From: Nereocystis luetkeana
Lineage: Eukaryota; Sar; Phaeophyceae; Laminariales; Laminariaceae
Length of the DNA: 64,000 bases
Direction of reading: 5' to 3'
Assembly (NCBI GenBank): GCA_031213475.1
Contig: JARUPZ010000010.1
Coordinates: 8,510,898-8,574,897, forward strand
Shown here piece by piece: positions 10,235-23,615 of the stretch. Made by a program: the position numbers and the translations under genes. The notes beneath the pieces are model-generated. The model saw only the letters and a list, made by a program, of their open reading frames with translations. It had not been told where the DNA came from and did no database searches. Positions within the stretch are counted from its first letter, which is position 1; the number at the start of each line of letters is the position of its first letter.

Positions 10235-13200
10235 GTAAGGTCACCACGAACATAGTGTACGGCAGTACTATACTGCAGTAGCGACGTATACAGTAGTATA
10301 CCAGATACAGTATCAACACCCGAAATAACACACGACACATCCCCTGTGGGAAGAATTTCGGGTTGAGTTTGGGAGCCGATTTCTTCAAAATATGACGATT
10401 TCTCCACGAGGGGAGAAGCCCACACGCATCAATACCAAAATGGTGCGTTTGCAACTGCCTCGATGGGATGTTTCCTTCCACGGATGTTTCCTTCCACGGA
10501 TGTGGACGCAGCGTTCGGCTCGGTGGGTGTTTTGCGACCTCGCTGTTGTCTAGCGAAAACGGCCTAGAAACACCCTAGGGGGTGTGTTATCCTATCACAC
10601 CTGTGATACGGCGGTGATACATGATGCACTAACGGAATTCTCACGAGAATGAAAAAAAAAACCGTTCTCATAAGAATGGGCTCCATAAGAGAAACTCGTG
10701 AAAATGGGCCGGACAAAAAGGAAGCTAGAGCCTGAGATACCCGGAGAAAACTCGACTTTTTTTTTCTTGGTTTGAGGTGGATCATATGTACGTACTGTCA
10801 TATGTACGTACTGTTTTTAATAGTTCGCAGTGATCTATGTAACTGCCACGAAAGGCTTACATGGTACTACAGCGTATGTAGATCTGCAAGTGTGAATCGA
10901 TGATCTGTCAGAGATGTGGGAATAATTGTTTCGGCCAGATTTTACCGCTCTTCGTGCAGCGCTGGTCGTTGAGCATGATTATTTCTTCGGACCGATTCTA
11001 TTAGGCGCCTCCCACAAAATGAGAGGTATGTTTTCCTTTCACGTATGTGGTTGGTTTTTTTTCGAGGTAGTATGTTTTCTTTCTACGTATCTGTTTTTTT
11101 GTTCGTTTTGTCACTTCATAACAAATGCTATTTTTCGCGCGTGCGTGCTTGCTCGTGTGCATGTTGGCATGCGTGCGTGCGTCTTGTCGCTCTGTTTCGT
11201 TCGCTTTCCCCGGCAACGGGTATTGACAGATCAACAGGCGACAGCGGGAGGCTCGGGCCAAGGCGAACGCTGAGGCGGAAGCAAAGGAGAAATTAGAGGC
11301 GAAGCGACTCGAGGAGGAAGCGAGCGCGACCTGCTACGTCTGCGGCACGGGGGATTCCAGCGCCGCCGATAGCATCGTGTTTTGCGATCGCTGCTGCGTG
11401 GCGGTCCACTCCTCGTGCTATCACGCTGAAAATGTGAGAATGGGGAGGAAGGCGTTTTTCACAATTTTGGCCGTAGTCGTATGACCATAGACCCTCGCAT
11501 CCCTACAATGCCGAGACGGAGTACGTCGGGTTTTTCACCGACCAGGCAGACATTTGCTTGCACCAAGCGCGAAGCGCCGTGAGGTGCTGGGGGAGGGGGA
11601 GCGTTGTAAACCCTGGGGTGGGGGTGGGGTGGCGTACTCGATAGGAGATACAAGGCGCTTCGCTCCGCGGGCGGCCTACGCCGCCCGCTACGCTCGCTCA
11701 GGAAGGAAAAAAATACATCAAATTATGCGGAGCGAACAGAGGTCCACGATTGAATTTAGTTTTTTTAAGGATCGTAATTGCAAACCGACGACTTGATAAT
11801 GCCAAGAGTCCCGCCGCCATGCTTCAGGAAAAAACAGCTCCGACGTCAGCTCGGACGCCACATAATACGCTTCGCGTCGCGGATGTCGTACGTACGTACA
11901 TACCCCAGGTAGGGTACTACTGCTGTACTTATTTTCTTATTTTGATATGTTCTGTCTGTACTCGTATGTACGAAGAAAGCGAAAGCACAGCACGGCACGG
12001 CAGCAAAAACAATGAAAATGAAACCGAAAATTCGGAAAGAAAAAAAAATCCCCACCCCACTCGTGCAATAATGTTCTGCCTGATTGGAACACCATACACC
12101 CGGTCGAAAAGAAGAAAAGACGAAGAAAAAAATCGCACAGAAGAGCTTCTCTCTCAGCCTCGTACGCCGCCCGCCCCTCTCGCGACCACCTCGCCACCGA
12201 TTCGGTCCGGGTAAAGCTTTTATGACTCTCTGCCACAATCAGCCCCGTCGCCCGCCTCGCGTGAAGTCCGGTGCTCACCGTGGCCTCCGTTCGCCAGCTC
12301 GATAACGTTGGTGTTCAAACTGCACACCTCCCTCTTTCAACTTCAGCGTGGTCGCAAAAATAAGCACCGCTTAAACATTATCTTGCCATCCCGAACGACT
12401 TTTTTATAACTCGTAAATACTCTTATCAAAAATCACAAACGGAAGCCAGACAAAGCCCGTTCATGCATCCCTCGTGTCTCGAGGCACACGCGACGCCTAG
12501 GCACAAAAGCGGCGACCGCGCTCCTTGCAACCCCCCCTCTACCCGCCAGCACCCACTGACACCCGCGACGGTGCCGGGCTCTCCCGCGGTGCTGTACTCG
12601 GAGTACACGCACGCACATGAAACGAAAGAAGAAAAAAGGAAGAAAGGACCGAGAAAACGAAGAACTGCTGGAAAGGTCCGGCAAGTAATGAAAGGAGGCG
12701 GTTTGGAAGTGGGAGCTCTGAGAGGCCAGGGATGTACCAACCGAGCACGCTCAGGGATTGTGATCTAAGTATGTAGTTCTATGTACTCGATCTCATCCAT
12801 GGCCGTAGTCGTATGACCATAGACCCTCGCATCCCTTCAATGCCGGGGGGGGGGGGGGGGGGGGTTACACGAAACAAACAACGTTGTTACGACTTTTAAT
12901 AGGGTGTTTACAATAGTCTATCTGGTTGGGTCACCTGTGATTTGTTTCCTTTATAAATATGACGTCAACCCACAGAACTTGAGGATCATCCGGTATTTGT
13001 GCAAACAAAACGACCAAAGTGCCATTTTCAACGTATTTTGTTTTGGGCTGGGTTGCTTAGCTCTTCGGAAGGCCCGATGGGTTGAGTTCATTTCTATGTA
13101 GCGAGCAGACTACAGAAAAAACACAACCAAACTAGTTCCAAACAAATCGTTTGTCAACACCCCACTGCGACGGTAGTGATGCCACATTATCAACGATTCC

Positions 13201-16200
13201 AACTACTACGGTAGGTTGAACCCGGAAAAGCGAGAGAACCCTGCTGCTGCAGCAAGAATGATCCCTCACTATTTCACACGTCGGACAGATCAGACAGATC
13301 ATCTACAGGTCCTTAGCTGCCGTCACGAAAGGTTGCTCGGGATCTTGTACAGTACAGATCCAACCCAAGAAACATGTCTTACAGTATTACGGGGGACCAT
13401 AGTAAATAGGACCAAATATTTTTAGTAAAAATAGGTATACACCAGGTACTCAGTTTTTCTTGTGTGTAGGTCCTATTTACTGTGGTCTCCCGTAATAGTG
13501 GATCGTGCAGATTGTACACGGCTGCCACCCGGCAACATGAGCTAGATCATAGATGATACAGATCAAGGATCTATCTGTCCTGAAAGATGTGGATTATGAC
13601 GTGGGAATCGATGATTTCTCCCGACGTCATGTGAAATGATTGCTGTGACGGACGCGCGCGGTGACCGTAACTGCTTACCAGGTACCGGTACATACGAGTA
13701 GGTGGCCCTTTTGTGAGGCACCCTGGATAAGGGAACCTGGTATATATTAGAAAGACCTCAAATTCCTGCGCACCGTTTTTGTCTCTCCGTTACTGACTGT
13801 AAGGGACCGGTAGCAACTCTGATGAGAGAAGTCGATATGGAAGGGCTCATTAAAAGCGGCCACTTGCTGTACCATTAGTAATGTTGGATACAAACGGTCC
13901 CCAAATTCGGGGACAGAGCGGTAAGGATTTGATGTAGATCGTGTCGGCTGTATGTTCTCGCCCGTGCCCGGTGCTCTTTTTATTTGTGTTTTCATCACGG
14001 CCCGTCATCAGACTTCTCCCTCCCTTCCTCCCTCCCTCCCTCCCTCCCTCCCTCCCTCCCTCCCTCCCTCCCTCCCTCCCTCCCTCCCTCCCTCCCTCCC
14101 TCCCTCCCTCCCTCCCTCCCTCCTCCCTCCCTCTCTCCCTCTCTCTCGTTCTCTCGCTTTTCCTCGCTATTGTGCTGCTGCTGTTTTTTGTTCTTACCTC
14201 CGTTCCCCGCTTGTAAGGTTAAAGCAAAGGAACCGTGGTACTGCGATTTCTGCGATCATCACATCCGCAAGGTGTGAACGAGTGTTAAGCATCGCGTTCG
14301 TTTTTTCAAATATATTATCACAGTGCCAAACTTTCGAAGTATCGATGTATCGAAACTTGGATTACATCGATATATCGTTCCTGGTAGATGCCAACTAGCT
14401 ATCGAATTCGTTGTGCCCTCCATCCTCTGGCGTCCCAGTATTATCCCGCTGATACTGAACGAAACGTTTCGACGTGCAACATAGTGTTGACCACCAGTTT
14501 TGAAATTGTATCCACCCCCCATTCCCACCCCGTCCGCAACCCTCACCCTTTCTCCGGCACTTATTCCCACCCTCACCGCACCCCTTGAAACGCCACCCTC
14601 ACCCCCACCCCCGCCCAACCCCTGCAAACCCACCGCCTGCCACTACCAGGCCAAGATGCACCTCGAGGCCGTGCTGCGTAGCGCGCAGTCGTCGTCAAGT
14701 CTAAGGAGGGAGATGGAAGTGGAGGGTGATGGAGATAGACACACGCGTAACCTTGCTTCGGGCGGAAGCGTCGGAGCACCACCGTTTACTTCTTCGTCCT
14801 CGCTATCGCGAGACGCTCCGAAGAGAATCAAACTTGTTCTGCAGCGGGGGGGGCAGCCCAAGGCAACCGAGCAGGCCATGACCCTCAAGCCGTTCGAGCC
14901 CGGCGAGATTGCTACGGTTCCCAAAGCGGCGACTGCTTCCGTTGCGCCATCGACGACCGGGGTGTTGTGTGCTGCAGGCGGCCGTGGCCGCGGCCGTGGC
15001 CGCGGCCGTGGACGGGGCCGGGGGCGTGGGCGTGGGGGGTGTGTTCGTGGTAGTGTGGGTGGTGGTAGTGGTGATGTAGGTGGGAAGAGCGGTGGGGGTG
15101 TAGGTGTTGGTGGTGGTGGCGGGGTGGGTGGTGCGAGTGCTGGTGAGGGTGAGGGTGTAGGTGGTGGGGGTGTTGGGGGTGAGGTAGAAGGTGCTTCGAA
15201 GGTCGACGCGGGGGGCTCGTCGTCGATATTCCAGCGTCCGATGGCGGTCGGGAAGGGGGTAGCTCCTGCAGACGCGCCATCGCTGATCCCGCGCATCAAT
15301 CGCGCAGCGTTTGTGAACGGGGGGTGGTCTGGGAAGTCATCGCTGGCGCCTCAGCCACCAGTGGCCTCCGTTGCCGCAGCCGCTGTAGGGTGGGAGACGG
15401 CGGCGGCGAAGTCCGTGGTTGAAACGAGCACAGGGGGAAAGTCGGTTAAGGCTACGGGTTCTTTGGCTGTGGCGGCGAAGTCCGGGTCGGGCGGTGTCGC
15501 GACCCCGAGAAGCTCGTCCACCTCGAGCCGGCCCGAGTGGAACGGGACGTGGTTTGGGAGACCGGGGGGAGGGGGAACGAGGGGACGAGGAGCGAGGGGT
15601 GGGCTGTCGAGAGGACGGGGGGCGGGGGGCGGCCGTGGAGCCTCGTCGGCCGGCCGGGGTGGCAAGCCGCGGGCGCCACCGCCGCCGATAGGAGCGAGTG
15701 CGCGAGCGGTTGTTCCCAGCAAGAGGGGCTTTGTTGAAATTTCAGACTCCGATACCACGCCTGGTGCTGCTGCTGGCGCTGGCGCTGCCTTTCGCGCTTC
15801 TGCCGACGCTGCTGCTCCTACCGCTATCCTTTCGCGCGCGGGCGGCGGCAGCGGCAGCGGTGGCCGCAAAGCGACGCTGTTGGGAGGTGCCTCTGCTGCC
15901 GCCGCCGCTTCTGCTGCCGCCGCCGCTGCTGCTGATGCTGCTGCCGCTGCTTCCGCGGTTATAGTGGCGGACGTCGACACAGCGGAGTCAGCGACGAGCG
16001 TCGAAACGCCGGAGGTGGTGGCGGCACGAGCGGCCCTGGAAAAGGCGGAGGCAGTTGTGGGATTGCACCTTCCGTCGAAAGACAAGGGCCCACCGGACGC
16101 AGACGCGGTCTGCCTGTTGTGCCCGCAGACGAGGGGGGCCTTTCTCCGCGCGGAGAAGGCTGCGAAGAACGGACCGCCGTCATGGTGCCACGTTCTCTGT

Positions 16201-19200
16201 GCCTTTTCCAAGGGCCTGGTCATTGAAGACAGGGTCGTCCAGGTGGGCATGATGGGTGCACTCATAAGAAATCACGAATCAGTAGTGTTTTTTACCTATC
16301 TCCCCGTCCCCCCCCCCCCCCTTGCCTGCTCGCTGCGCGTATGTAGTAGACCTCGTCCCTCACGCCTTCCCTCCCCCCGCCTTTCCCCTTACCCGCTTGC
16401 TGCCGCCGCCACCGCATTTTGTCGTCGCTTGTTTTTTTTTTTACGGCCCCCTGTTGTTTCTCCCTTCTTTTATTTTCCGGCTCCGTCTATTCTGCGGCTT
16501 TGCCTTACATCTTCGCCTTTGGTTCCCGCCTTCCGCTGCTTTGTATCCTTTTTTCGTTGCTGTGGTTCCCGCCTCACGCTGCTCCGTTTTTCTTTCGTCT
16601 ATTTTTTTTTCCAATCGCCTTCGCCCTTTTTGTTGTTTTCGGTTTTCTTTTTCCTCTCGTTATTTTTTTTTCGTTCCATTCCGTTCACCTGTTTTTGATA
16701 TTGCAGGCCAGAGGCTACGTGAAGGGAAAGGCCGGCGATCAGTGCGGTAGATGCAGGAAGGGGGGTGGCGGACTCCTTGCCTGCGCTGAACCATCCTGCG
16801 GAGTTCGTTTCCATGCTCTCTGTGGCAACCTTTCTGGCGGCACCGCGGTCCGCGGGCCGCATCTGCACCCTCGGCTCTGGACGGCTCGGTGCTGGAAGCA
16901 CGCGGAGGCGTCCCCGCAGCCCCCGCCGATGGGGGACGGCGCAGAGGGAGGCGGAGGAGGAGTGGACAAGGACGGCACCAGCGCTCACTCGTTACCAGTC
17001 TCGAAGGCTTTTACGTGAGTCTCTATATAGCCAAGCTTTTAGCCTAGCAGTCCTCGAGTTTACCCAACCGGGGCTAAAACGATTTTGGTGTTGCGCCGTA
17101 CATGCACCTAAATATCACTCCAAGTGCAAGTTCTTTGTCCTCACAACGGGAGTGCGGTGCTTAAGTGTCTGATTTTTTTACCCTTATTGCGCTGCTAACA
17201 AGGGTTCCTGGTACCACGTTGAGTCTAAGCGAGGTTGTCCCCAAAAACCACGCCTGCAGCTCCAAAGCGTTTATATTAATATTACGGGGGGCCATAGTAA
17301 ACAGGACCTATGGCACACATAAGAACCTATATATTTACCTATTTTTACCCGCAATATTTGGTCCTATTTACTATGGTTCCCCGTGATGGTATATACCGGT
17401 ATCCCTCATGGGACGTCAGAGAGGGAAATTGGCGCTGTAACTTGACGGAATGGAGCCAAACGGCCCCTGCGTGATAGGGCCATTGTACAAGTTGGTGTCG
17501 CGAGTCGTAGGGCAGGCATGGGCGCGACATGGTCCTGCCCGTATTTGGTGGGCGCTGACACTGCTCCTACACGGTTCAATGGTTGATGACGCCAAAGTTA
17601 TCAACCGTTGTTTTGGTCGCTAGTTGGAGGTCCCGGGTTTGGAGGGAGGGGGTGGTTGTGTGCGGCTGTGGAGTAAAGCTGTCCGTTCACCGCGTTGGAC
17701 AGATGACGATCTAGATCATCTGCGGTAGGCCTTACCCCTTTGAGTATCGCAGTCCCGTTTTGGGGACAAATCACGTGGATTTTTTTTTTTGCTCATCCCA
17801 TTCATTATCTTCGCACATCTTCTCACTCTCCTTCCAACTCGTAACTCAGATCCGGGGTCACATAGCAGGCTCTTCTACCCCCTTCCCGCTATACGGTACG
17901 TGCCTTCATTTTTATCGCGAGAAGATTTCAGCCTTTTCTTCCCTCGTCGACTCGCATTGAATTGTGCCTACCCACGCTGCAAGGCGCTCTCAACCAATGA
18001 TGTCGGATTACGGCTGGAGATGCTTATCCTTACGCGTTTTTCGGCAAAATGTTTTTTTTGCGTGCTTACGGGTAATTACGGCAAAAACAGGGGACGTTTA
18101 AGAAACATCCCCGCTGGGATCAAAAGGCACGTCCAAAATTGTGCAGACCATTATTTTATATATTACTAATATGTGGCGGGCGCTGGCGGCATGACTTGCA
18201 GCTGCCACGCATGTTGGTACCCGCGCCCGGTTGGCCAGGAGGGATTTCGATGTAGGGGTCGAACTGCTCGCGTACACCTGAGTGCTTGGACTTCTTCGCG
18301 ATCCAAGATGCCATCGCCATGCTCGCAGCAGGTTGCAGGGTCACAGAGCAAGCTCAAAGTCCAAATGTGGCTGGCTACTGGGAAGCAAAAATGCGGGGGT
18401 TTCCTAGATATTTTTACGATTTTCGTTTATAGGGGACTGGGGGCGTAGCGTAATTTCGCCGGCCCAGTCTTATTACTTGCCGCCAAAACGGCTCGCCGTA
18501 AGGACGTAATTACGTAATCCGACATCATTGCTCTCAACAATTGAATCCTTTTTATTTTTGCTTTTGCAAATAAAGTCAAATGTCCGACCCACCTGGGGCT
18601 CGAACCCACAAGTAGAATTCGAGGTTAACCACTTGAACCACCGGGGCGACCGGAATTGAACTGGTTTGTCCCCAAATCGAGACTGCAGTACTGAAGGGGC
18701 TCACCTGCCGCTTTGAGATGTTTGTGTGTGCAGGATCTGTTTGGTACAGATTCTAAGCCGAGAATCATTAGCTTGTAGCTCATGCAGATTGTACAGCTCC
18801 CCGCTCGGCGACAGGAGCTACAGATGATACAGATGAGGAATATATATGCCTGCTCTAACAGATGTACTGTAGATCATCAAGTGGGATTTCGGTGATCCAT
18901 CCGAGGTTTGAAAAATTGATGTCTTGGATACGACCCTCACTAAAAATTACATGCTGTACATACTCTACTGTAAAAATTATCCCACCCTAAATTCCGAGTG
19001 CTCTGCCCCCTAAAACGTTGGTGCACTTCGGATGCGTCCCAAGCGAGGCCAACTTTTCTCCAAAGTGTGTTTTTCTTGAAAATAACTCTCAACCCTTGTA
19101 GTACCGCACTGCACAGAAACCTAAATTTGACTCTAATTTTAAGTGAATTGTATCCGCAACGGGAGTGCGGTCCTAAAGGGCGCCCACCGCCATATATATA

Positions 19201-22200
19201 CCTGGTACCTGGCAGTCTGTTTGATGGTGGTGGCGCTTGGTTTGAGGGTCGTCTGTTTGTTCTTCTGCACAACTCTCACGAATCGTAAAGTACTCAACCC
19301 CGATTAGCTCCGCGCACTCTTTCCCCCTGTTGCAGCACCGCTGCTCTTGGCACACACAGAAAAAGTAAAAAGCACGCTGCCCCCCCTCCCCCCCTTGCCT
19401 CCCCGATTTGTCCACCCCCTCCCGCTCCCCCCCCTGACCCCCCCCCCCCCCCCTCCCCCACCCACCCTCTCCCGCGCGTCTTGCCTGGCCCTATTCTTAT
19501 TTTATTTTATTTTTTCGTCCATCCTTTCACAGCGCGGCGCCCAAGCCTCCGCCCAAGCCTCAGCCCAAGCCTGCGTTCAAGCCTGCGCCCAAGCCTGCTT
19601 TGGTTGAAAAGCGGCCGGTTATTCCTGATGTGGTGCCGCCGCCAGCTCGTCCTTCCTCGGCGCCTTCGCCGGCTCCTGCTCCCCTGGCACAGCCGCCGGG
19701 TCACCCTCCCCTGGCGCAGCCGCCAGCTCGTCCTTCCTTGGCACCGCCGCCGGCCGTTCCTCCCTCGGCGCCGCCGCCGGCACGTTCTTCTGTACCTCCT
19801 ACGGACCCTGTGCTGGTGTCGCTCAAGGCCGAGGCGAAGCGGGCGATGGGAGATGCTCGAGCGGGCCTCTGCCCTCAAGGTCTCTGCCACCGGTGTAGGT
19901 AAGATGGCGCCATGCTACACGGCAGAGGAGTGCGGTGTGAGCATTTTTTTCGGATACCCGTCGTTTCACTCCTCGGACCAGGGGTGCACGTGGTTTTATC
20001 GTTAATCCCTCCCGGGAGTTGATAAAGGGGAAAAATTCGGCGATGGGAAGGGGGCGAATGCACCCAATCCCCGCTGCGTGCGTGATTTTGGGCGATGGTA
20101 CGCGTGGGTGTCCGAGTTACGATGGTCGATGATAACAAGAGGCATCATAAATTTGGCCGCTATCGCCCTATAAATGGAATGCAGTTGTTAGCGCGTACCA
20201 GGTACCAGGTATGAACTTGTCAACATGTAGCGGCAACGGTAGGGCCGCCACGGGCAATGCCTCCGGCGGTCGGCGGTTTATGTATAGGCCTCGATAACAG
20301 GGAACGAGTCCATCCCTGCCCACCCCCCTCCCCCCACCAGACACAAGACGTTATTTTCTGGTCTAGCGCACCTCCAGAGCCGAGTCACAACCGCGGTGCA
20401 TTTAACAGCCAGCCCCGTGGAAAAGATCCAGGGTCAACAAGAGAACACCGAGAAGGGTATCCACTTGCCGTCCTAAGGATAGTTTTTTTTGTCTGCCTTT
20501 ATTTTTGTAGTTGTGAACTACTGTACCGGTTTTAGTATTGTGCGTCGGCCCTGGTAGTCACAGTTATTTATTTTTTCACACCGCTGATACCCCTCCCCCA
20601 CGGCCATGCATGGTATTGAGCACACACCCCGCCCCTTTGGTTCTTTCCACTTGTCTTCTGCAGGAGGATGCGAAAGTGGACGGTTGGGTGCTCTACGTGC
20701 GCAGAACGAGTCTGTGTCTACTGCGTTGCCTCTCAGAGGTATGTGGTGGTGATGGTGGTGGTGTGCTGTTGATGTTGTTGAGGTTGCTGTTTCTAAGACG
20801 CAACGGCACGTGTCTCCGTGACGCTTCATGCGTCGCGACTGGCCGACGCTCCTTCTGCCCCTCCGTTCCTCCCCCTTCTCCCCCCGCATCACGTACCCCC
20901 CGCCCCGCCCCTCTTCCTCCCCACCCCCCCCCCCCCCTCCCCGGCCCGTCCTCCTCTTCCCCTCTCTCTTTCCTCCTCGTCCTCCTCCTTCCTCCGCCCT
21001 CTCTTCCCCCTCTCCCTCCCGCCCCTTTTCATGTCCCCTCCATTTACACGTATATATTTTTTCTCAGGGAATCGCCGATGAAACTACTTGCCAGCATCAC
21101 CGCCGAAGCGGACGCGAAACTCCGGGGGCAGCCCCTTCCCGGGGAAGTGTTCCGCTGCTACAAGTGCCGCAGCATGTGCACTTGTGCCAGGTGCACCGAG
21201 ACCAATCCGGTCCTCCGGCAGAAAGCGGCAGCTGTGGCCGCGACCAAGGCAGCTGCCAGAGCGGCGAAAACGAAAGTCGCCCGCGAGCAGGCAGCCTCGG
21301 CGGCAGCGGTGGCGGTGAAGGCGGCGCCGGCAACGGTGGGGCTGGGGGACGGCAAGGAAGGTGGTGGAGGTGCGGCGGCGTTGCCGGGCGCTAGGGTGGT
21401 GGAGGGAGCGACAGCTCTTGGAGGCGTGACGCAGCTAGGAGGCGCGGCAGCGCTGGTGGCCCCGCCATCAGCTGTGACGGCGGCGGCGGCGGCGACCGTC
21501 GATCTTACCTCGACCGTAGGCGAGGGCCCGGCCGCCGCGGCCGCGCCCATCCTCCCGGAAGGTGCGGTGAAAATGCCTGGCTCGGGGCCAATGTTGGTGG
21601 ATGGGGAGGGGGCGGGAGTAGGGATGGAGGTGGTACCTGAGACTGGACCAACTGCCCCAGAGCCTTGTTCGCCCGGAATGGTGCCCGCGGCGGCGGAAGC
21701 TCCGGCGGCGGCAGCGACGTTGCCGGTGAACGGCCATGGGTTCGTTGCGGCGAGGAAGCGACCGGCGGCTGGGCCGGTGACGGGTGATGACGCCCATGGG
21801 GCCGGAAAGAAGGTGAAGGGTGGCAACGTGACGGCGAACGGAAATCTGAAGGGAACCTCGAAGCCCCCCCCGCGACCGCCGCCGCAGCTGCCGAAGGCCG
21901 AACCCCCCTCTGTAGCACCAGCAGCGTCAACAGCAGCAGCAGCAGCAGCGTTTGCTGCTTCGTCTTCCACTGGCGCTTCTCCTGGGAAACACTCCCCACC
22001 CGTGCTCTTGACGGAGGATCAAGCGGCTGCTCTCCCTTGGATGAGCCCGATGGAGGTTCCCGCCGCGATCCCGGCTCCCGCGCCTGTCGTACACGGGGGG
22101 GCGCGTGCGGGTGGCGGCGTCGACGTGGCGGCGGCTTCGGCAAAGGGAACGCCGGAAACGGTGGGGGCGGGTGCGGGAGCGGGAGGAGTTGGCAGCCTGG

Positions 22201-23550
22201 GTTCGCCTTGGCCCGTACTTTCTCCCCAGGCCCAGCCGCAGCTGCAGCCGCGGCCGCCCCAATTTTGCCCGGTAGACATTGCCGGTGTTCAGGTGTCTCC
22301 CCAGACCAGGCCGCAAGGGCGTGGGGGCTTCGCCGGCGCCGCCACCGCTGCTGCCGCTGCCCCAGCGGGGGCAGGCACGGGGAAGTCTCGGCCGCAGGGT
22401 GTGAGCCGCTTGGGTGGCAATCCGCGGCAGTCGCAGGCGGAGCAATTATCGGCGGCGCAGCTGGCTGCAGCAGCCGTGGAGGCAAGGGCGGCAGCGGCGG
22501 CGGCGGCGGCTGCTGCTAACGCGAGCGGGGGGGTTACCATCAGCGTGTCGGCTGCTGCTGCGGCGGCTGCTGCTGCTGCTGCTAACGCGAGCGGGAGGGT
22601 CCCCATCAGCGTGTCGGCGGCGCCGCCACCCAGCCCCGCGGGGGCGATGGCAGCGGCACCACCGGCTGCCTCTCCTCCGGCTAGCGCGATGGGCACCGGT
22701 TTTGGCGGTGGTCTGGGTGGAGCGAACAGGCCTTTGCCCGCGGTGTACGCGTCTCCGCCGCCGGCGGTTATCGCCCCCGCCCCGGCACCGCGCGATTTAG
22801 CGGCGGCTGCGGCCGCAGCCCGGATTGCCGCCTCTGCGGCCAGGAAGTCCCGGATATCGTCCGTGCACAGACGTCATCAAGCGGTCCACGAATCGCTCGC
22901 CGCCAACAGGACTGCCCATGTGGCCCTAGACCACGCCACAGTCCGTAAAGATGACTTGGTCTATTCAACGGAGCGGATGGGCGAGTTTTTGACGTACCAT
23001 CAAGAACGGGCGGAACTCGCGCTGGAGGCCATGCGGCTGGAGGAGGTGGCCGTTGCGCGACTGCGCGAGGCAGAGGCCGAGTTGGCCAGGCTGCTGTCCG
23101 TGGAGCCGCCGCCCGCCGCGGGTGGGGCTGTCGCTGGAGCCGCCATGTGGCCCGACGGCAATGGCAAGACCAGCAGCAGCGGAAACAGCGGCAACCCGAT
23201 GGCGTCGTCCTCGTTTGCACCCATCTATCATCCGGTTTCTTCGTCCTCGGTCTCCGCGCCCGGCGTGGCCTATTCCTCCGCGGCTGCTATTGCGAACGGC
23301 TGCAGGGGAGGCAGCAGCAGCAGCGGCGGCAGCTTGACCGCCAACGCAAGCGCCAGCAGCGGCGAAAGCTCGCCTACCGATGGCCGGGACTCGCCGGCGT
23401 CGGCGCTAATGGCGGGGTTGGCCGCTAGCTCGGGGAGCCCGGCGCCGGTAAGCACGTTCGAGCAGCAGCGGCAGCAGCAGCTGTTGCGGCAGCAGCAGCA
23501 GCAGCAGCAGCAGATGTTGTTGCGGCAGCAGGAACAGGAGTTGTTGCGGC

Positions 23551-23615
<65 letters not shown>

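Larger units (their letters stand above)
11434..14217. other. Large intron of the PHD gene (2.8 kb)
   Basis: Splits the PHD finger. It holds two poly(C)-element pieces, MITE-1 at 13387-13495, a TTCCC/CCCT-rich 3' end and no additional open exon that I can support. The acceptor at 14217 is the somewhat unusual CTTGTAAG. Confidence 0.7.
17732..18702. mobile_element. PAL-95 element split by a SINE insertion
   Basis: The left arm (TTACCCCTTTGAG to GGGGACAAATCAC) ends near 17777. The right arm (CTGGTTTGTCCCC to GAAGGGGCTCA) resumes near 18657. Intact copies elsewhere show the two arms belong together. Confidence 0.75.
17015..19532. other. Repeat-filled intron of the PHD gene (2.5 kb)
   Basis: Contains MITE-1 (17282-17386), the nested PAL-95/SINE/hAT composite (17732-18702) and another PAL-95 (19090-19181). 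It ends in C-rich sequence before acceptor CTTTCACAG. No further exon seen. Confidence 0.75.
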
